In this document: positions 9,422-16,675 of the stretch, one piece after another
Numbering within the stretch: position 1 is the stretch's first letter
Layout of the letters: every line of letters begins with the position of its first letter
From: Candidatus Bathyarchaeota archaeon BA1
GTDB lineage: Archaea; Thermoproteota; Bathyarchaeia; Bathyarchaeales; Bathyarchaeaceae
Direction: 5' to 3'
DNA length: 20,816 nucleotides
NCBI GenBank assembly: GCA_001399805.1
Contig: LIHJ01000030.1
Location: 1 to 20,816, forward strand
The notes under the pieces: generated by a model
What the model was told of the DNA's origin: nothing
The model's input: only the letters and a program-made list of their open reading frames with translations
The model's database searches: none
Position numbers and translations under genes: made by a program

Positions 9422-10298
9422 CTATGATTTTCCTTTTTTACGGTATTCATCCATCAATTCCTTGGCTCTATCCAGCCGAATCTTATGCTCTTCCACCATT
9501 CTCTCCGCGATTAGGTCAATTAGGTCTCCAGTTGCCCCGGCCATGATCGCCACGTTTCTGGCATGCAGGGACATGTGCCCCCGTTGAATCCCTTCATGAG
9601 CCAGCGCTCTCAGCGCCGCAAGATTTTGAGCCAACCCAACGGCCGCGAGCACTTCGCTCAACTCCTGTGGCGGTCTTCACGCCCAGAATCTTTAGAGCCG
9701 CCCTCGCCACCGGGTGTACCCTAGTGGCGCCGCCGATGATTCCCACAGCCATGGGCAACTCAATGGAGCCCACGAGGTCCCCCTTCTCATTTTTCTCCCA
9801 TATGGATAGTGGACCATAATGACCTGATATGGCAGCATACACATGAGCCCCCGCCTCGACGGCTCGATGGTCGTTACAGGTGGCTATCACAACGGCAATG
9901 ATGCCATTCAATATGCCCTTGTTGTGGGTTACCGCCCGATAGGGGTCTGCTGCGGCAAAGGCATAGGCTTGCACGATGCCGTCGACCACTTCCTCCCCTC
10001 CCACCGCTTCCTTTGGCACCATGGCCCACGCCCTCGCCAAACGTTTCGTAGCTAGATTGGAAATGGGAATTAGGTAGTCCTTTCCGTTGATAAGGAAATT
10101 TACGGCTATTCCTAAGGGTATGGGAATCGCCCCAACCACATTCTCGATCATGCGGTCAGCCAAATCTAATGGCAAGGAACCTGTTGATTGAAGAATCCCG
10201 ACCTCCTCGTCGGTTAGGTTGGCGAACCCCTTTACGATCTGCACCCTTTCCTTTGGGCTCAGTTTATAGAACCCAGGGATCTGAGATGTTTTACTCAT
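9422..10298 (-). pseudogene. HMG-CoA reductase, copy A, with a 134-residue in-frame deletion and a frameshift
   Basis: The N-terminal 78 residues match the intact copy at 18309-19586 with about 11 differences. Then KDYLIP joins directly to ISNLATKRL, skipping residues 79-212 of copy B (402 nt). The missing part includes the EEPSVV segment with the catalytic Glu and the DAMGAN motif. A later frameshift after KILGVKTA (near 9660) moves the C-terminal part, including the catalytic His motif GIQRGHM, into another frame. The gene cannot give an active enzyme. It keeps a promoter-like region matching that of copy B. Confidence 0.88.
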
Positions 10299-10343
10299 AG
10301 GGATACACTCACTCTCCCTTGGTTTACAAAACAGTCAGATGAC

Positions 10344-10378
10344 TTATGAATTTAACTGCATTCCCAGCCTTTTATAGA
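10344..10378 (-). promoter_or_regulatory. Promoter region of hmgR copy A
   Basis: On the minus strand TTAAATTCATAA (10344-10355) lies 46-57 nt before the ATG and is shared, at the same spacing, with copy B. Farther upstream CTATAAAA (10370-10377) is a stronger TATA match; the equivalent place in copy B reads CATCAAAG. Homology between the copies ends about here. Confidence 0.4.
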
Positions 10379-10415
10379 AACCTGAGTTTCCCATTCTCGT
10401 AAAGAAACGCCTAAT

Positions 10416-10640
10416 TCAGGGATACGTTTTTAAGGCACCTTTTGCAACCATTGCTCCCTCTTCCGTAAGGTAGATCCTTCCATCCTTGGTTTCCGCAAGC
10501 ATCTCCTCGGCCAGCAAAGTTTCTACAAGGCTGTCCCTTTCTACGTTAATCTCTTTTCCGGAACGACAGCGCCACGTCGATATGACTCCACTAACAAGTA
10601 GTCTTGGATGTGAGGCTGTGGAAAATCCTCTGTCTGACAT
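10416..10640 (-). CDS. Small hypothetical protein, possibly winged-helix
   Basis: A 74-residue ORF that I do not recognise. The C-terminal half (DSLVETLLAEEMLAET, GRIYLTEEGAMVAKGAL) has the helix-then-beta-wing look of small archaeal DNA-binding proteins, which is a weak inference. The N-terminal 25 residues look unstructured. The ATG is preceded by GGAAAG about 9 nt away, and TTATAAAT around 10708-10715 (minus strand) could be its TATA box. Confidence 0.4.
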   Translation of the reverse strand: MSDRGFSTASHPRLLVSGVISTWRCRSGKEINVERDSLVETLLAEEMLAETKDGRIYLTEEGAMVAKGALKTYP

Positions 10641-10788
10641 ATCGCAATCTTTCCTTAACTGGGAGGGATAACGAGTTTCGTCTTCTCATGACATAAAAAA
10701 ATAAAGCAATTTATAACGTTTATTTTAAGAATTGTTCAAGGGTCCATACTGTTTCATTAATGAAACTATCCATATTGTGATTGAGGCA
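10641..10788. other. A/T-rich intergenic stretch
   Basis: No gene or RNA is seen in this gap. It carries the A/T-rich promoter-like sequence of the small ORF downstream on the minus strand and the end of the cyclase-like gene. Confidence 0.4.
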
Positions 10789-11537
10789 TCACTTGGACCC
10801 CCTAAATCTCAAACCCCAGCTACCATCATCATTCTGATTCTGACTAAATAGATTATGCAACGCTGAAGCAATGGGTCATCCAGCATGTAGCCCAGCAGTA
10901 AATAAACATGCATGAATAGGCTTGTGGCTCCAGGACACCACCAAAACCCATAACGATCTGTATTGGAGAGCATGAAATCTAAGCCCCTTTTCACAGCAGG
11001 CGAATCCTCGCCTTCACTCGCCAAGGCAAACGCCCTCAAAACACTTACCGTTCCCCAAGCGTGTGGAAAGCGCCAACCCCAGCTACCAGCTCTGAATTGC
11101 CGAGCACAAAAATACTCTAACCCCAAACTAACCCTTTCATCATCCTTCCCAATGCCTTGCCTTGCCAAGGCTGCAACAACAGCGCTAGTGGTAGCATGGG
11201 ATGACCTACCCGGCGTCATCCACCAAGGAGCCAAGCCCTTAAGATCCTTAACTTCGCCCCACGATCCTCTTTCTTTCTGTTGACCAAACAGCCAGTTCGC
11301 AGCCCTCTGAATAACCTTTGATTCTGATTCACTGGCATCTGCTAAAGCCTCCAAACTCCATGCAGTCTCAAATACGGAGGATGGATACCCGATATTTGCA
11401 TTAAAGGGCCAGCTTCCATCCTCCCTCTGTAGTTTTAATAAACCCTCAAGTTCTATTTTGAATTCCGGGGAGCCCCTTCTATCCAAGGATGAGAGTAATG
11501 AAACTCTATCGCGGCATGAGCCTCCTTGACAATACAA
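10789..11537 (-). pseudogene. Terpene cyclase/prenyltransferase-repeat (alpha/alpha toroid) protein, probably frameshifted near its end
   Basis: A continuous frame of 242 residues (10809-11537) made of squalene-cyclase/prenyltransferase-like repeats: LLKLQREDGSWPFN near residue 33, WLFGQQKERGSWGE near 83, YFCARQFRAGSWGW near 147 and a fourth at 190-215 (MLSNTDRYGFWW). It ends YLVRIRMMMVAGV. Shifting the frame by one base at about 10840 restores the missing repeat motif, QNQNDDGSWGL, which then stops at 10789. So one base has probably been lost, or this is a sequencing error. The N-terminus (TTG start, MYCQGG) is also unconvincing, since the first codons do not resemble a family start. Whether a product is made is open; substrate unknown. 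It is 173 nt downstream of the ICMT-like gene. Confidence 0.6.
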
Positions 11538-11710
11538 AATTAACTGGGTTAGCCCTCAATCTAACGTCTGAAGGGAGTCTTGACATCATCCCACTCAGCG
11601 TAAATTAAGATAAATCTCAATAAATCTTTGGCGTAGCACGTTCTTTAGCTTGGTGTTTTTCGGAGGGTAAAAGGTCCGATAAATTTCTTATGCCTTGTAA
11701 CGCGACAATT
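11538..11710. other. Intergenic gap between the cyclase-like and ICMT-like genes
   Basis: No conserved gene is seen. A 33-codon ORF starts inside the ICMT-like stop region (ATGGATGA overlap at about 11718) and ends near 11617; nothing about it looks conserved. Confidence 0.3.
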
Positions 11711-12310
11711 TCATCCATTGTCAGCGCTTCCCCGTTTGCATTTTCGGGGGTTGATGGCGGGAAAAATGAAGGGAACCGCTTGCTTATACTGCTGATACTC
11801 TCTTCCATACTCTATCAGAAGATGTCGCTCCTCATAGCCTGCGAGCAGAGCGTATCCAGAAACCTCAACCAGCCAGAAATACAAGACTTGAGGAGACGCA
11901 CCCATTGTATACTGTATGGACATTATAGAAATACCAAGAGTCATAACGATTATTCCAAAATATTGAGGATGCCTAACTATGGAGTAGAGTCTCCATGCAA
12001 TGAGCCTTCCACGCGCCCTCAGTAACTGGATGAAAGCCATCAAAAAGATGATGAAACCCATAATGGCAACTATTCGGCCAAACATAAGCCTTGGAGAGAG
12101 GAGGAGCAGATAAATCTCGGCCTCCCAAAACTCAGGAAGGACCCAAAATAAACCCAAGACAAAAGGTGCCAATGGAAGGATCATGAAACCGAACCAAGGA
12201 CCTGCCACGGGTATATACTGGAGTAAAAAGAGAAACAACGAGGTTAATGCCTCGATGGTATGCCTAATCTTGCTATCCTTAGACTTCAATATACAGACCA
12301 CCCAACCCAC
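11711..12310 (-). CDS. Isoprenylcysteine carboxyl methyltransferase/phospholipid methyltransferase-like membrane protein
   Basis: A 199-residue integral membrane protein with about four or five hydrophobic segments. The C-terminal signature is that of the ICMT/PEMT superfamily: YSIVRHPQYFG (about 106-118) and YEERHLLIEYGREYQQYKQAVP (about 156-177), where SAM and the substrate bind. Archaeal members are common, but their substrates are mostly unassigned, and lipid or prenyl methylation is an inference. The start is taken as GTG 12310; a TTG a few codons later is possible. ATTATTATAGG upstream on the minus strand could be its promoter. The adjacent cyclase-like gene suggests, but does not show, an isoprenoid connection. 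Confidence 0.75.
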   Translation of the reverse strand: MGWVVCILKSKDSKIRHTIEALTSLFLFLLQYIPVAGPWFGFMILPLAPFVLGLFWVLPEFWEAEIYLLLLSPRLMFGRIVAIMGFIIFLMAFIQLLRARGRLIAWRLYSIVRHPQYFGIIVMTLGISIMSIQYTMGASPQVLYFWLVEVSGYALLAGYEERHLLIEYGREYQQYKQAVPFIFPAINPRKCKRGSADNG

Positions 12311-12435
12311 TTAAGTCCTATAATAATTTTTAACTTATCTCATTTATCGCCTGTGCAGTGAAACAATTTTCTAACAATCGTAAACCAAGCCTCATAAATT
12401 AGGAAGCTGGCTGAAGCTTCACTCTGGATCTTTAG

Positions 12436-12540
12436 TTAGCTTGCAGTTTTCTTTTCACGCCACAGTTTGACCAGCAGGGTTATGCTTAAGGCTAAGAGGA
12501 ATGTGCTGGCTCCGATGAAAAATAGGTCTATAGATCCCAT
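12436..12540 (-). CDS. 34-residue single-pass membrane microprotein
   Basis: The frame MGSIDLFFIGASTFLLALSI followed by TLLVKLWREKKTAS and a TAA stop has a clean structure: a short N-terminus, one hydrophobic helix of about 20 residues and a positively charged tail. The ATG is 12 nt after the stop of the two-TM protein gene upstream, so the two are probably cotranscribed. No family is recognised. Its small size and hydrophobic core with a basic tail would fit a membrane partner of its neighbour, which is inference. Confidence 0.5.
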   Translation of the reverse strand: MGSIDLFFIGASTFLLALSITLLVKLWREKKTAS

Positions 12541-12552
12541 GGCTTTCACATT

Positions 12553-12978
12553 TTATAACTGTTTCATAGACTCTTTAACCTTTCTATCAATCTCATCACC
12601 GATCCTTTCTAAAGCCCATCGTCTATAAAACTCGCAGGCAATAAAAAAGAACGTGCCTGCTGCAACGCCATAAACTCCAACAAGCGGGTTGATCGCTCCT
12701 GTGGCCAAAGCCCATATGGCGGAGTACAGAAAAATCAGGGCAGCACCATCAATCATCAGCCAAAAGCTGTTGGATGCATCATACTCATGCTCTAGCCTCT
12801 CCAAGCTTTTCACAGACAATAGAGTCCGCTCCCGACACCTCCATCCTTCATTGTTATGCTTAATTAATTTTGTTGGCATGTATTCAGACCACGGAACCCT
12901 AACGAAATCGTTTACGTTTATGAATTTCATCTCGAAAAAAGTAGCATTGGCATTTTGATTTAGCCACGCGATTTTCAT
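12553..12978 (-). CDS. Two-TM hypothetical membrane protein
   Basis: A 141-residue protein that I do not recognise. Residues 1-70 are soluble and charged, residues about 73-95 (FWLMIDGAALIFLYSAIWAL) and about 98-118 (PLVGVYGVAAGTFFFIACEF) form two membrane helices, and the basic/acidic tail ends KVKESMKQL. It precedes the 34-residue microprotein by 12 nt. The ATG at 12978 is used; the first 15-20 residues are weak, and a start at the second Met (residue 17) is possible. Confidence 0.6.
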   Translation of the reverse strand: MKIAWLNQNANATFFEMKFINVNDFVRVPWSEYMPTKLIKHNNEGWRCRERTLLSVKSLERLEHEYDASNSFWLMIDGAALIFLYSAIWALATGAINPLVGVYGVAAGTFFFIACEFYRRWALERIGDEIDRKVKESMKQL

Positions 12979-13214
12979 CAGTTGTGTGTGCGCACATACT
13001 CTACCCCTCGGTTTCTAATATGGCGCAAAAATAGGGTTCCTTTCAAGCCTCTTTCAACTATCAGAAAAGGATGCAGATGCACCGCACAAAATTGCAACAG
13101 CACTCACGCCTTCCATGAGATTATCTTGTGCCATTTGGATGAGGAGCCTCAGGCTTCCTCGAAAGCTCCATGATGAATGGTTGAAGCCCGCCCTAACGAG
13201 CCAAACGATGAGGA
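12979..13214. other. Intergenic region without a supported gene
   Basis: I see no conserved reading frame, RNA or repeat in this 236-nt gap. It lies between the GNAT gene and the two-TM gene, both on the minus strand, so it should contain the promoter of the latter. Confidence 0.4.
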
Positions 13215-13841
13215 TTAGCACTCTTCAAATATTTCTTTTAGTTTCGTTTTTTCTGGGTGATAGAGCGGATGGGCGAGGCAGAAGTCCACGCCCTCCATGA
13301 GCTTTGATTTATCCCATGTGGGTGATTTTGCGTTTTTTATCGTTGATAACCACATGAGGTGTATCTTGAAGCATCGTCCCTCATGCTTTGTTTTATGCAT
13401 CACCTTAACTGAGTCGAGTGGCTTAAAGCCGAGTTTCTCCATCTGCTCTATTCTCATCCAAGGGCTCCAATGGTTCTCAAGGGCTATTGTGGCGAAGCCA
13501 ACAGCGCCCTTTTCGCTTTCCATCATATTGGTTAGGAGTTGCTTTCCAAGGTTGCGTCCCTTCGCTTTTCTTAACACCCAAATACAGTTCATCACGATGA
13601 TGCCATCGCCCATGATGGGGTAGCCGGACGCTTCAGCGGGTGCATACTCAATCTGACCAAGGATTTTCCCATTGAAAATTAGAAGCTTTTTATGAAAACT
13701 TTTGGGAATGGCATTCTCTAGATATCCATGTCTCTTCCTATATCTTCTGAAGGGGATCGGTGAGAGACACTTATAAAGGTATCTCTCATACACGCTATTT
13801 TTAGTTACGTCTATAATTTCGACTTCAGGGTTCGACTTCAT
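13215..13841 (-). CDS. GNAT-family N-acetyltransferase
   Basis: A 208-residue protein with the GNAT fold. The acetyl-CoA pyrophosphate-binding stretch is RKAKGRNLGKQLLTNMM (about 91-107), a good match to the Q/RxxGxG/A loop, followed by IALENHWSPWMRIEQMEKLGFK, typical of the last GNAT strand and helix. A C-terminal extension (about 165-208, GVDFCLAHPLYHPE) is a second small part of unknown role. The acceptor substrate cannot be told. It is flanked by a second, truncated GNAT fragment on the opposite strand, to which I see no close similarity. Confidence 0.75.
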   Translation of the reverse strand: MKSNPEVEIIDVTKNSVYERYLYKCLSPIPFRRYRKRHGYLENAIPKSFHKKLLIFNGKILGQIEYAPAEASGYPIMGDGIIVMNCIWVLRKAKGRNLGKQLLTNMMESEKGAVGFATIALENHWSPWMRIEQMEKLGFKPLDSVKVMHKTKHEGRCFKIHLMWLSTIKNAKSPTWDKSKLMEGVDFCLAHPLYHPEKTKLKEIFEEC

Positions 13842-14009
13842 TTCATATCATGCATAGGACATTCAACGTATAAAATTTCTCATATAAAGTCTTCCGCCGT
13901 GCATGGTTCTGCCCTTCATGATATTCCTTCATCTGGGCTCACGTTACAGAAAAATTTTTGTGGCAAATTGAGAAGAACTTAAATCGTTTGATCAGAATGT
14001 TCATTTCAG

Positions 14010-14225
14010 GTGGAACCGAGAATGTTCAAGATTAGGAATTTTTCCGAGGGCGACGCCATGTTGCTTGCTCAAATTTCCAATGAGGCGCTCGGTGATGAGA
14101 TAGCTAGAGGGATGCCATCATTTATCTCCGAGAGACTCTTATATTTCTCAAGGAGACTAGGCGTGAAAGTGTTTGTTGCAGAAAGTGAGATAAACATGGT
14201 GGGTTTTCTTACTTTGACTGATTAA
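14010..14225 (+). pseudogene. Truncated N-terminal fragment of a GNAT acetyltransferase
   Basis: A 71-residue frame beginning MEPRMFKIRNFSEGDA at GTG 14010, or more likely at ATG 14022 (MFKIRNFSEGD). It reads like the first two helices and first strands of a GNAT domain, up to FVAESEINMVGFLTL, then stops. The acetyl-CoA-binding half is absent. No continuation is evident in the other frames after 14225, so the gene was cut rather than merely frameshifted. Confidence 0.5.
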
Positions 14226-14549
14226 AATAAAGTATGATTTAGACACTTAGGAACCCAAAATGATTCCAGCCTTTATTTTCTCCTAAGCCAATTCGAGGCG
14301 AAGCAAAACCAAGAATTTAAACCCTAGCTAAGAGGTTAGCGCCCCCAGGGTGGAATTTGAACCCATGCAACATAGAGATTTCTCAAAATCCCCATTTTTC
14401 CCCGTTTTGCAGATGAAAATGACTGAAATTTCGCTTATCAAAATTAGTATGGCTTAAATAAATATTGTGTGTGAGACATCTTGAAGGATTTAGCAATATA
14501 TAACATCTTAACGATAAATGGAGCCTGCAGAGAAACGGATCGCGGAGCA
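14226..14549. other. Gap with tRNA remnant and candidate promoter
   Basis: Apart from the tRNA remnant, this stretch holds only GCTTAAATAAAT (about 14452-14463), a TATA-like box for the toxin-like gene downstream. Confidence 0.4.
14339..14393 (-). tRNA. Remnant of the 3' half of a class II (Ser/Leu-like) tRNA gene
   Basis: On the minus strand, in order: an anticodon-arm-like hairpin (GGGGATTT, TGAG, AAATCTCT), a small variable arm (ATG TTG CAT), a T-arm sequence (GGGTTCAAATTCC) and an acceptor 3' strand (TGGGGGC) followed by G. A long variable arm suggests Ser or Leu. It is not a working tRNA: no D arm or 5' acceptor strand is found upstream, the anticodon loop is off by one base for a normal 7-nt loop, and the T loop has one base too many. 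Such 3' halves are often left by integration or rearrangement at tRNA genes. Confidence 0.4.
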
Positions 14550-14834
14550 ATGAAGGTCAGGTTTTCCAAGAGAGTTCTTAACCATATAGTTAAGAGACAC
14601 CCAGAAGTCGAGGCTCACGTGCACAAAATCGCTGAAACTGTCGAATATCCCGAAGTAATAATTAGGGGAACGAGAGGAGAGCTCAAGGCCTTGAAGTTTT
14701 ACCCCGCACTGCCTATAGGACCAAAATACCTTGTGGTCGTCTACCGTGAGATCCATGAAGAAAAGGTTATTATAACCGCCTACTTCACTTCTAATCTTGC
14801 TAAGATCAGGGGAGAAATCATATGGATAAAGTAA
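14550..14834 (+). CDS. PBECR-type nuclease-like protein, possible toxin
   Basis: A 94-residue basic protein starting MKVRFSKRVLNHIVKRHPEV. The pattern H-I-x(2)-RHPEV, I-x(2)-T-x(3)-P-x-V, KYLVVVYRE and KVIITAYFTS resembles the phage Barnase-EndoU-ColicinE5/D-RelE-like (PBECR) nuclease families, by recollection of family features and not by a search. The frame is open upstream to TTG 14481, about 20 nt after a TATA-like box, so a 117-residue leaderless product is possible. I prefer ATG 14550 because the conserved part begins there. It overlaps the next gene by 13 nt, which implies coupled translation. Confidence 0.55.
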   Translation: MKVRFSKRVLNHIVKRHPEVEAHVHKIAETVEYPEVIIRGTRGELKALKFYPALPIGPKYLVVVYREIHEEKVIITAYFTSNLAKIRGEIIWIK

Positions 14835-15025
14835 CACTGAGCTTAGAGAAGATTGACTTGGATTACGATGAAGAAGCTGACGTCCTTTACATAAGCTTTG
14901 GAGAGCCAAGGGAAGCCGAGGATAGCGTGGAAGTCGAGGACGGAGTTATATACAGAATCACTAACAACGAGGTTGTGGGCATAACCATAACCGACTTTAA
15001 AACTAGGACACTTAAACCAAGATAA
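14822..15025 (+). CDS. DUF2283 family protein, probable partner of the upstream nuclease-like protein
   Basis: A 67-residue protein with the DUF2283 signature: YDEEADVLYISFGEPREAED near residues 15-34 and VEDGVIYRITNNEVVGITI near 38-56. DUF2283 proteins are small all-beta proteins of unknown function often found next to small nuclease- or RelE-like genes. The 13-nt overlap with the preceding gene suggests a two-gene module in which this would be the antidote; that is inference. Confidence 0.75.
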   Translation: MDKVTLSLEKIDLDYDEEADVLYISFGEPREAEDSVEVEDGVIYRITNNEVVGITITDFKTRTLKPR

Positions 15026-15065
15026 ATAGTCTTGTCGCGCAAATCAGATAATGGATAATTTTAAC

Positions 15066-15626
15066 TTAAATGCGCCCCCATTTCTCAACGAACTTTCGAA
15101 CCTCATCTCCGGGGAGGCTTCTTCCATCGAAATAAAATACTGAGACAGCCCTTCTCACGCCCAAGTCATCAGCTGGGATAACATCTTTTCTTTTCAAGCC
15201 TGCGCATAGGATCAGCTCCGAGGTCCATCTCCCTATCCCCTTGAATTTTCTCAGCTCCTCAATCACCTCCTCGTTGGATCGTTTCTTTAACCCCTCTGGA
15301 TCAAACTCCCCATCTACGACTTTCTCAGCAACCCCCTTGATGTACTCCGCCTTTCTCCAGCTGAGCCCACACCGCCTAATTTCCTCAGGGCCTGATGCTG
15401 CCAGAGTGCTGGCTGTGGGAAAATCGTAATAGAATACCTTGTTGATTTCCTTATGTTCTCCGAATCTTGTAACCAGCGAGCTTATCATCCAAAAGGAAGC
15501 CTGCAAGGAGATCTGCTGTTGGATTATTGCTTTAACGATACTTTCGAAGATGGTGGCTCCCATGCTTCCAGCTTTTAATCCATAGAGCCTCTTCTTCACG
15601 TCTTTAAGAACAGGGTCCTCATCCAT
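15066..15626 (-). pseudogene. DNA-3-methyladenine glycosylase (AlkA-type HhH-GPD), trimmed at both ends
   Basis: The 186-residue frame covers the HhH-GPD core: LFE/IFESIVKAIIQQQIS near residue 28, the helix-hairpin-helix FKGIGRWTSELIL near 128 and the catalytic Asp in PADDLGVRR near 150. It removes alkylated bases in DNA repair when complete. AlkA-type proteins are near 280-300 residues. Here the N-terminal domain is absent (a stop lies some 16 codons upstream of ATG 15626), and the protein ends abruptly at KWGRI, short of the usual last helix. The 5' end abuts a truncated TnpB remnant on the opposite strand. Activity is doubtful but not excluded, since the catalytic core is intact. Confidence 0.65.
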
Positions 15627-15644
15627 GAGGGCATAGAGGACGGT

Positions 15645-16404
15645 AGCGCGCGCTTTGATGTTAATGAGAGCAACTTGGTCGGTATATCATCCAAAGGAAA
15701 GATGGTGAATATTGATCTATCCGAAGTTAGAAGGTTTCACGATTGTTATTTTGAGAAAAGGAGGCGCATACAGAAGAAGCTAGCTAAAAAGCCTAGAGTG
15801 AAGAGAGTGCTTCTAGCGAAATATCGTGGAAGAGAAAGGAGGAGGGTTAACGATTTCCTGCATAAAGTCAGCAGGAAAGTCGCCGAGTACATAAGCCAAA
15901 ATAAACTTGAAATCATCTTTGAAAGGCTAACCCATGTTAGAAGGTCAGTTAACAAGAAAGCTAAAAGATACAATAGCCACAGCGGAAAGGTCCAGAAAGT
16001 CTCTATTCACTCAAAGAGTTAAAGAGGCGACTGAACTGTTGGGGATTCAGAAGGCTACAGGGCCTCATAAAGTACAAGGCTAACCTGAGCGGCTTCAAGG
16101 TTCGCTATGTAAACCCATTTGGGACGCCCAAGTTCTGCTCAGTATGTGGAGGCGAAATAGCTCCAAACGAGAAGAACTGCCCCAAATGCGGAATCAATAG
16201 GCACGTAAACGCGTGTCTAAATCTGCTTAAGAGGGCTCAAGATGTGGCGAGTTCAGGCTCCGCTGAAGGCTCCCTGATGAGGCAAATGAAGCTTGGGTGT
16301 CTATGCGCTTCAAGCGCAGATGAGGTAAACCAAGCAGAGACGAACGGGAGAAGTTCACGGTTTAAACTTTACGAACCTGTGAACAGCCTGATCCGGTATA
16401 CGTG
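15645..16404 (+). pseudogene. TnpB (IS605/IS200-type) C-terminal remnant with frameshift and mutated RuvC-III residue
   Basis: About 250 residues of a TnpB-family RNA-guided nuclease remain. The RuvC-I motif FDVNESN is at 15654 (Asp codon 15657), and RuvC-II-like FERL follows RVNDFLHKVSRKV. The zinc finger is FCSVCGG ... NCPKCG (16130-16190). The frame stops at 16022 (HSKS), and a one-base loss just before it restores [19 protein letters not shown] in the next frame, as in intact TnpB. The last catalytic Asp of RDVNA is His ([10 protein letters not shown], codon CAC 16202-16204). The N-terminal part of the normal 380-420 residue protein is lost. No TnpA gene or reRNA is seen. Confidence 0.75.
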
Positions 16405-16675
16405 ATGGAGGCGTATGGAGCAACCATTACCTTGGCGGCGTCTCCATGAAGCTTGAATGAGTTCATGAGCGCGTCATTTACCGTGGGTGCATATTCCATC
16501 CCTATTTCATTGATCTCTTCTTCTGACATACCATCAGTGACAACGATTATCGAGTAATGCTGCTTCATGTATGCAAATTGATAGAGTACATAAGCCTCGA
16601 GGGAGGGAACCTCCCCCATCTCAGTTAGCTTCAACACCTCCTCGGGGTCCCCGTAACACGAAAGAAGGTTTCTGA
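16362..16675 (-). pseudogene. C-terminal fragment of a LarA-like (DUF2088, lactate racemase family) protein
   Basis: Residues following NLLSC (about 100) resemble the C-terminal domain of nickel-dependent lactate-racemase-like proteins: PEEVLKLTEMGEVPS, YAYMKQH-like FAYMKQHYSIIVVTDGMSEEE, GMEYAPTVNDALM and AKVMVAPYAS. The N-terminal metal-cofactor domain is absent. The frame is fused to the broken methyltransferase of copy B near 16668 and its end overlaps the TnpB remnant of the opposite strand. Assignment rests on recalled family features and is moderate. Confidence 0.5.

Larger units (their letters stand above)
7590..10372 (-). repeat. Duplicated block, copy A (methyltransferase-prs-hmgR)
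   Basis: This block aligns in the same orientation with 16660-19662. Homology runs from the methyltransferase segment encoding MVEGSLKNLL, through prs and hmgR, to about 75 nt upstream of the hmgR start. The protein segments that can be compared directly are roughly 80-87 percent identical by eye, so the duplication is not recent. The length of copy B (about 3003 nt), minus 402 for the hmgR deletion, plus 177 for the insertion, predicts 2778 nt; the observed span is about 2783. Confidence 0.85.

Noticed and set aside
11617..11742. 33-codon frame overlapping the ICMT-like stop
   Set aside because: Only an ATGGATGA overlap supports it; composition and lack of motifs give no reason to call it a gene.
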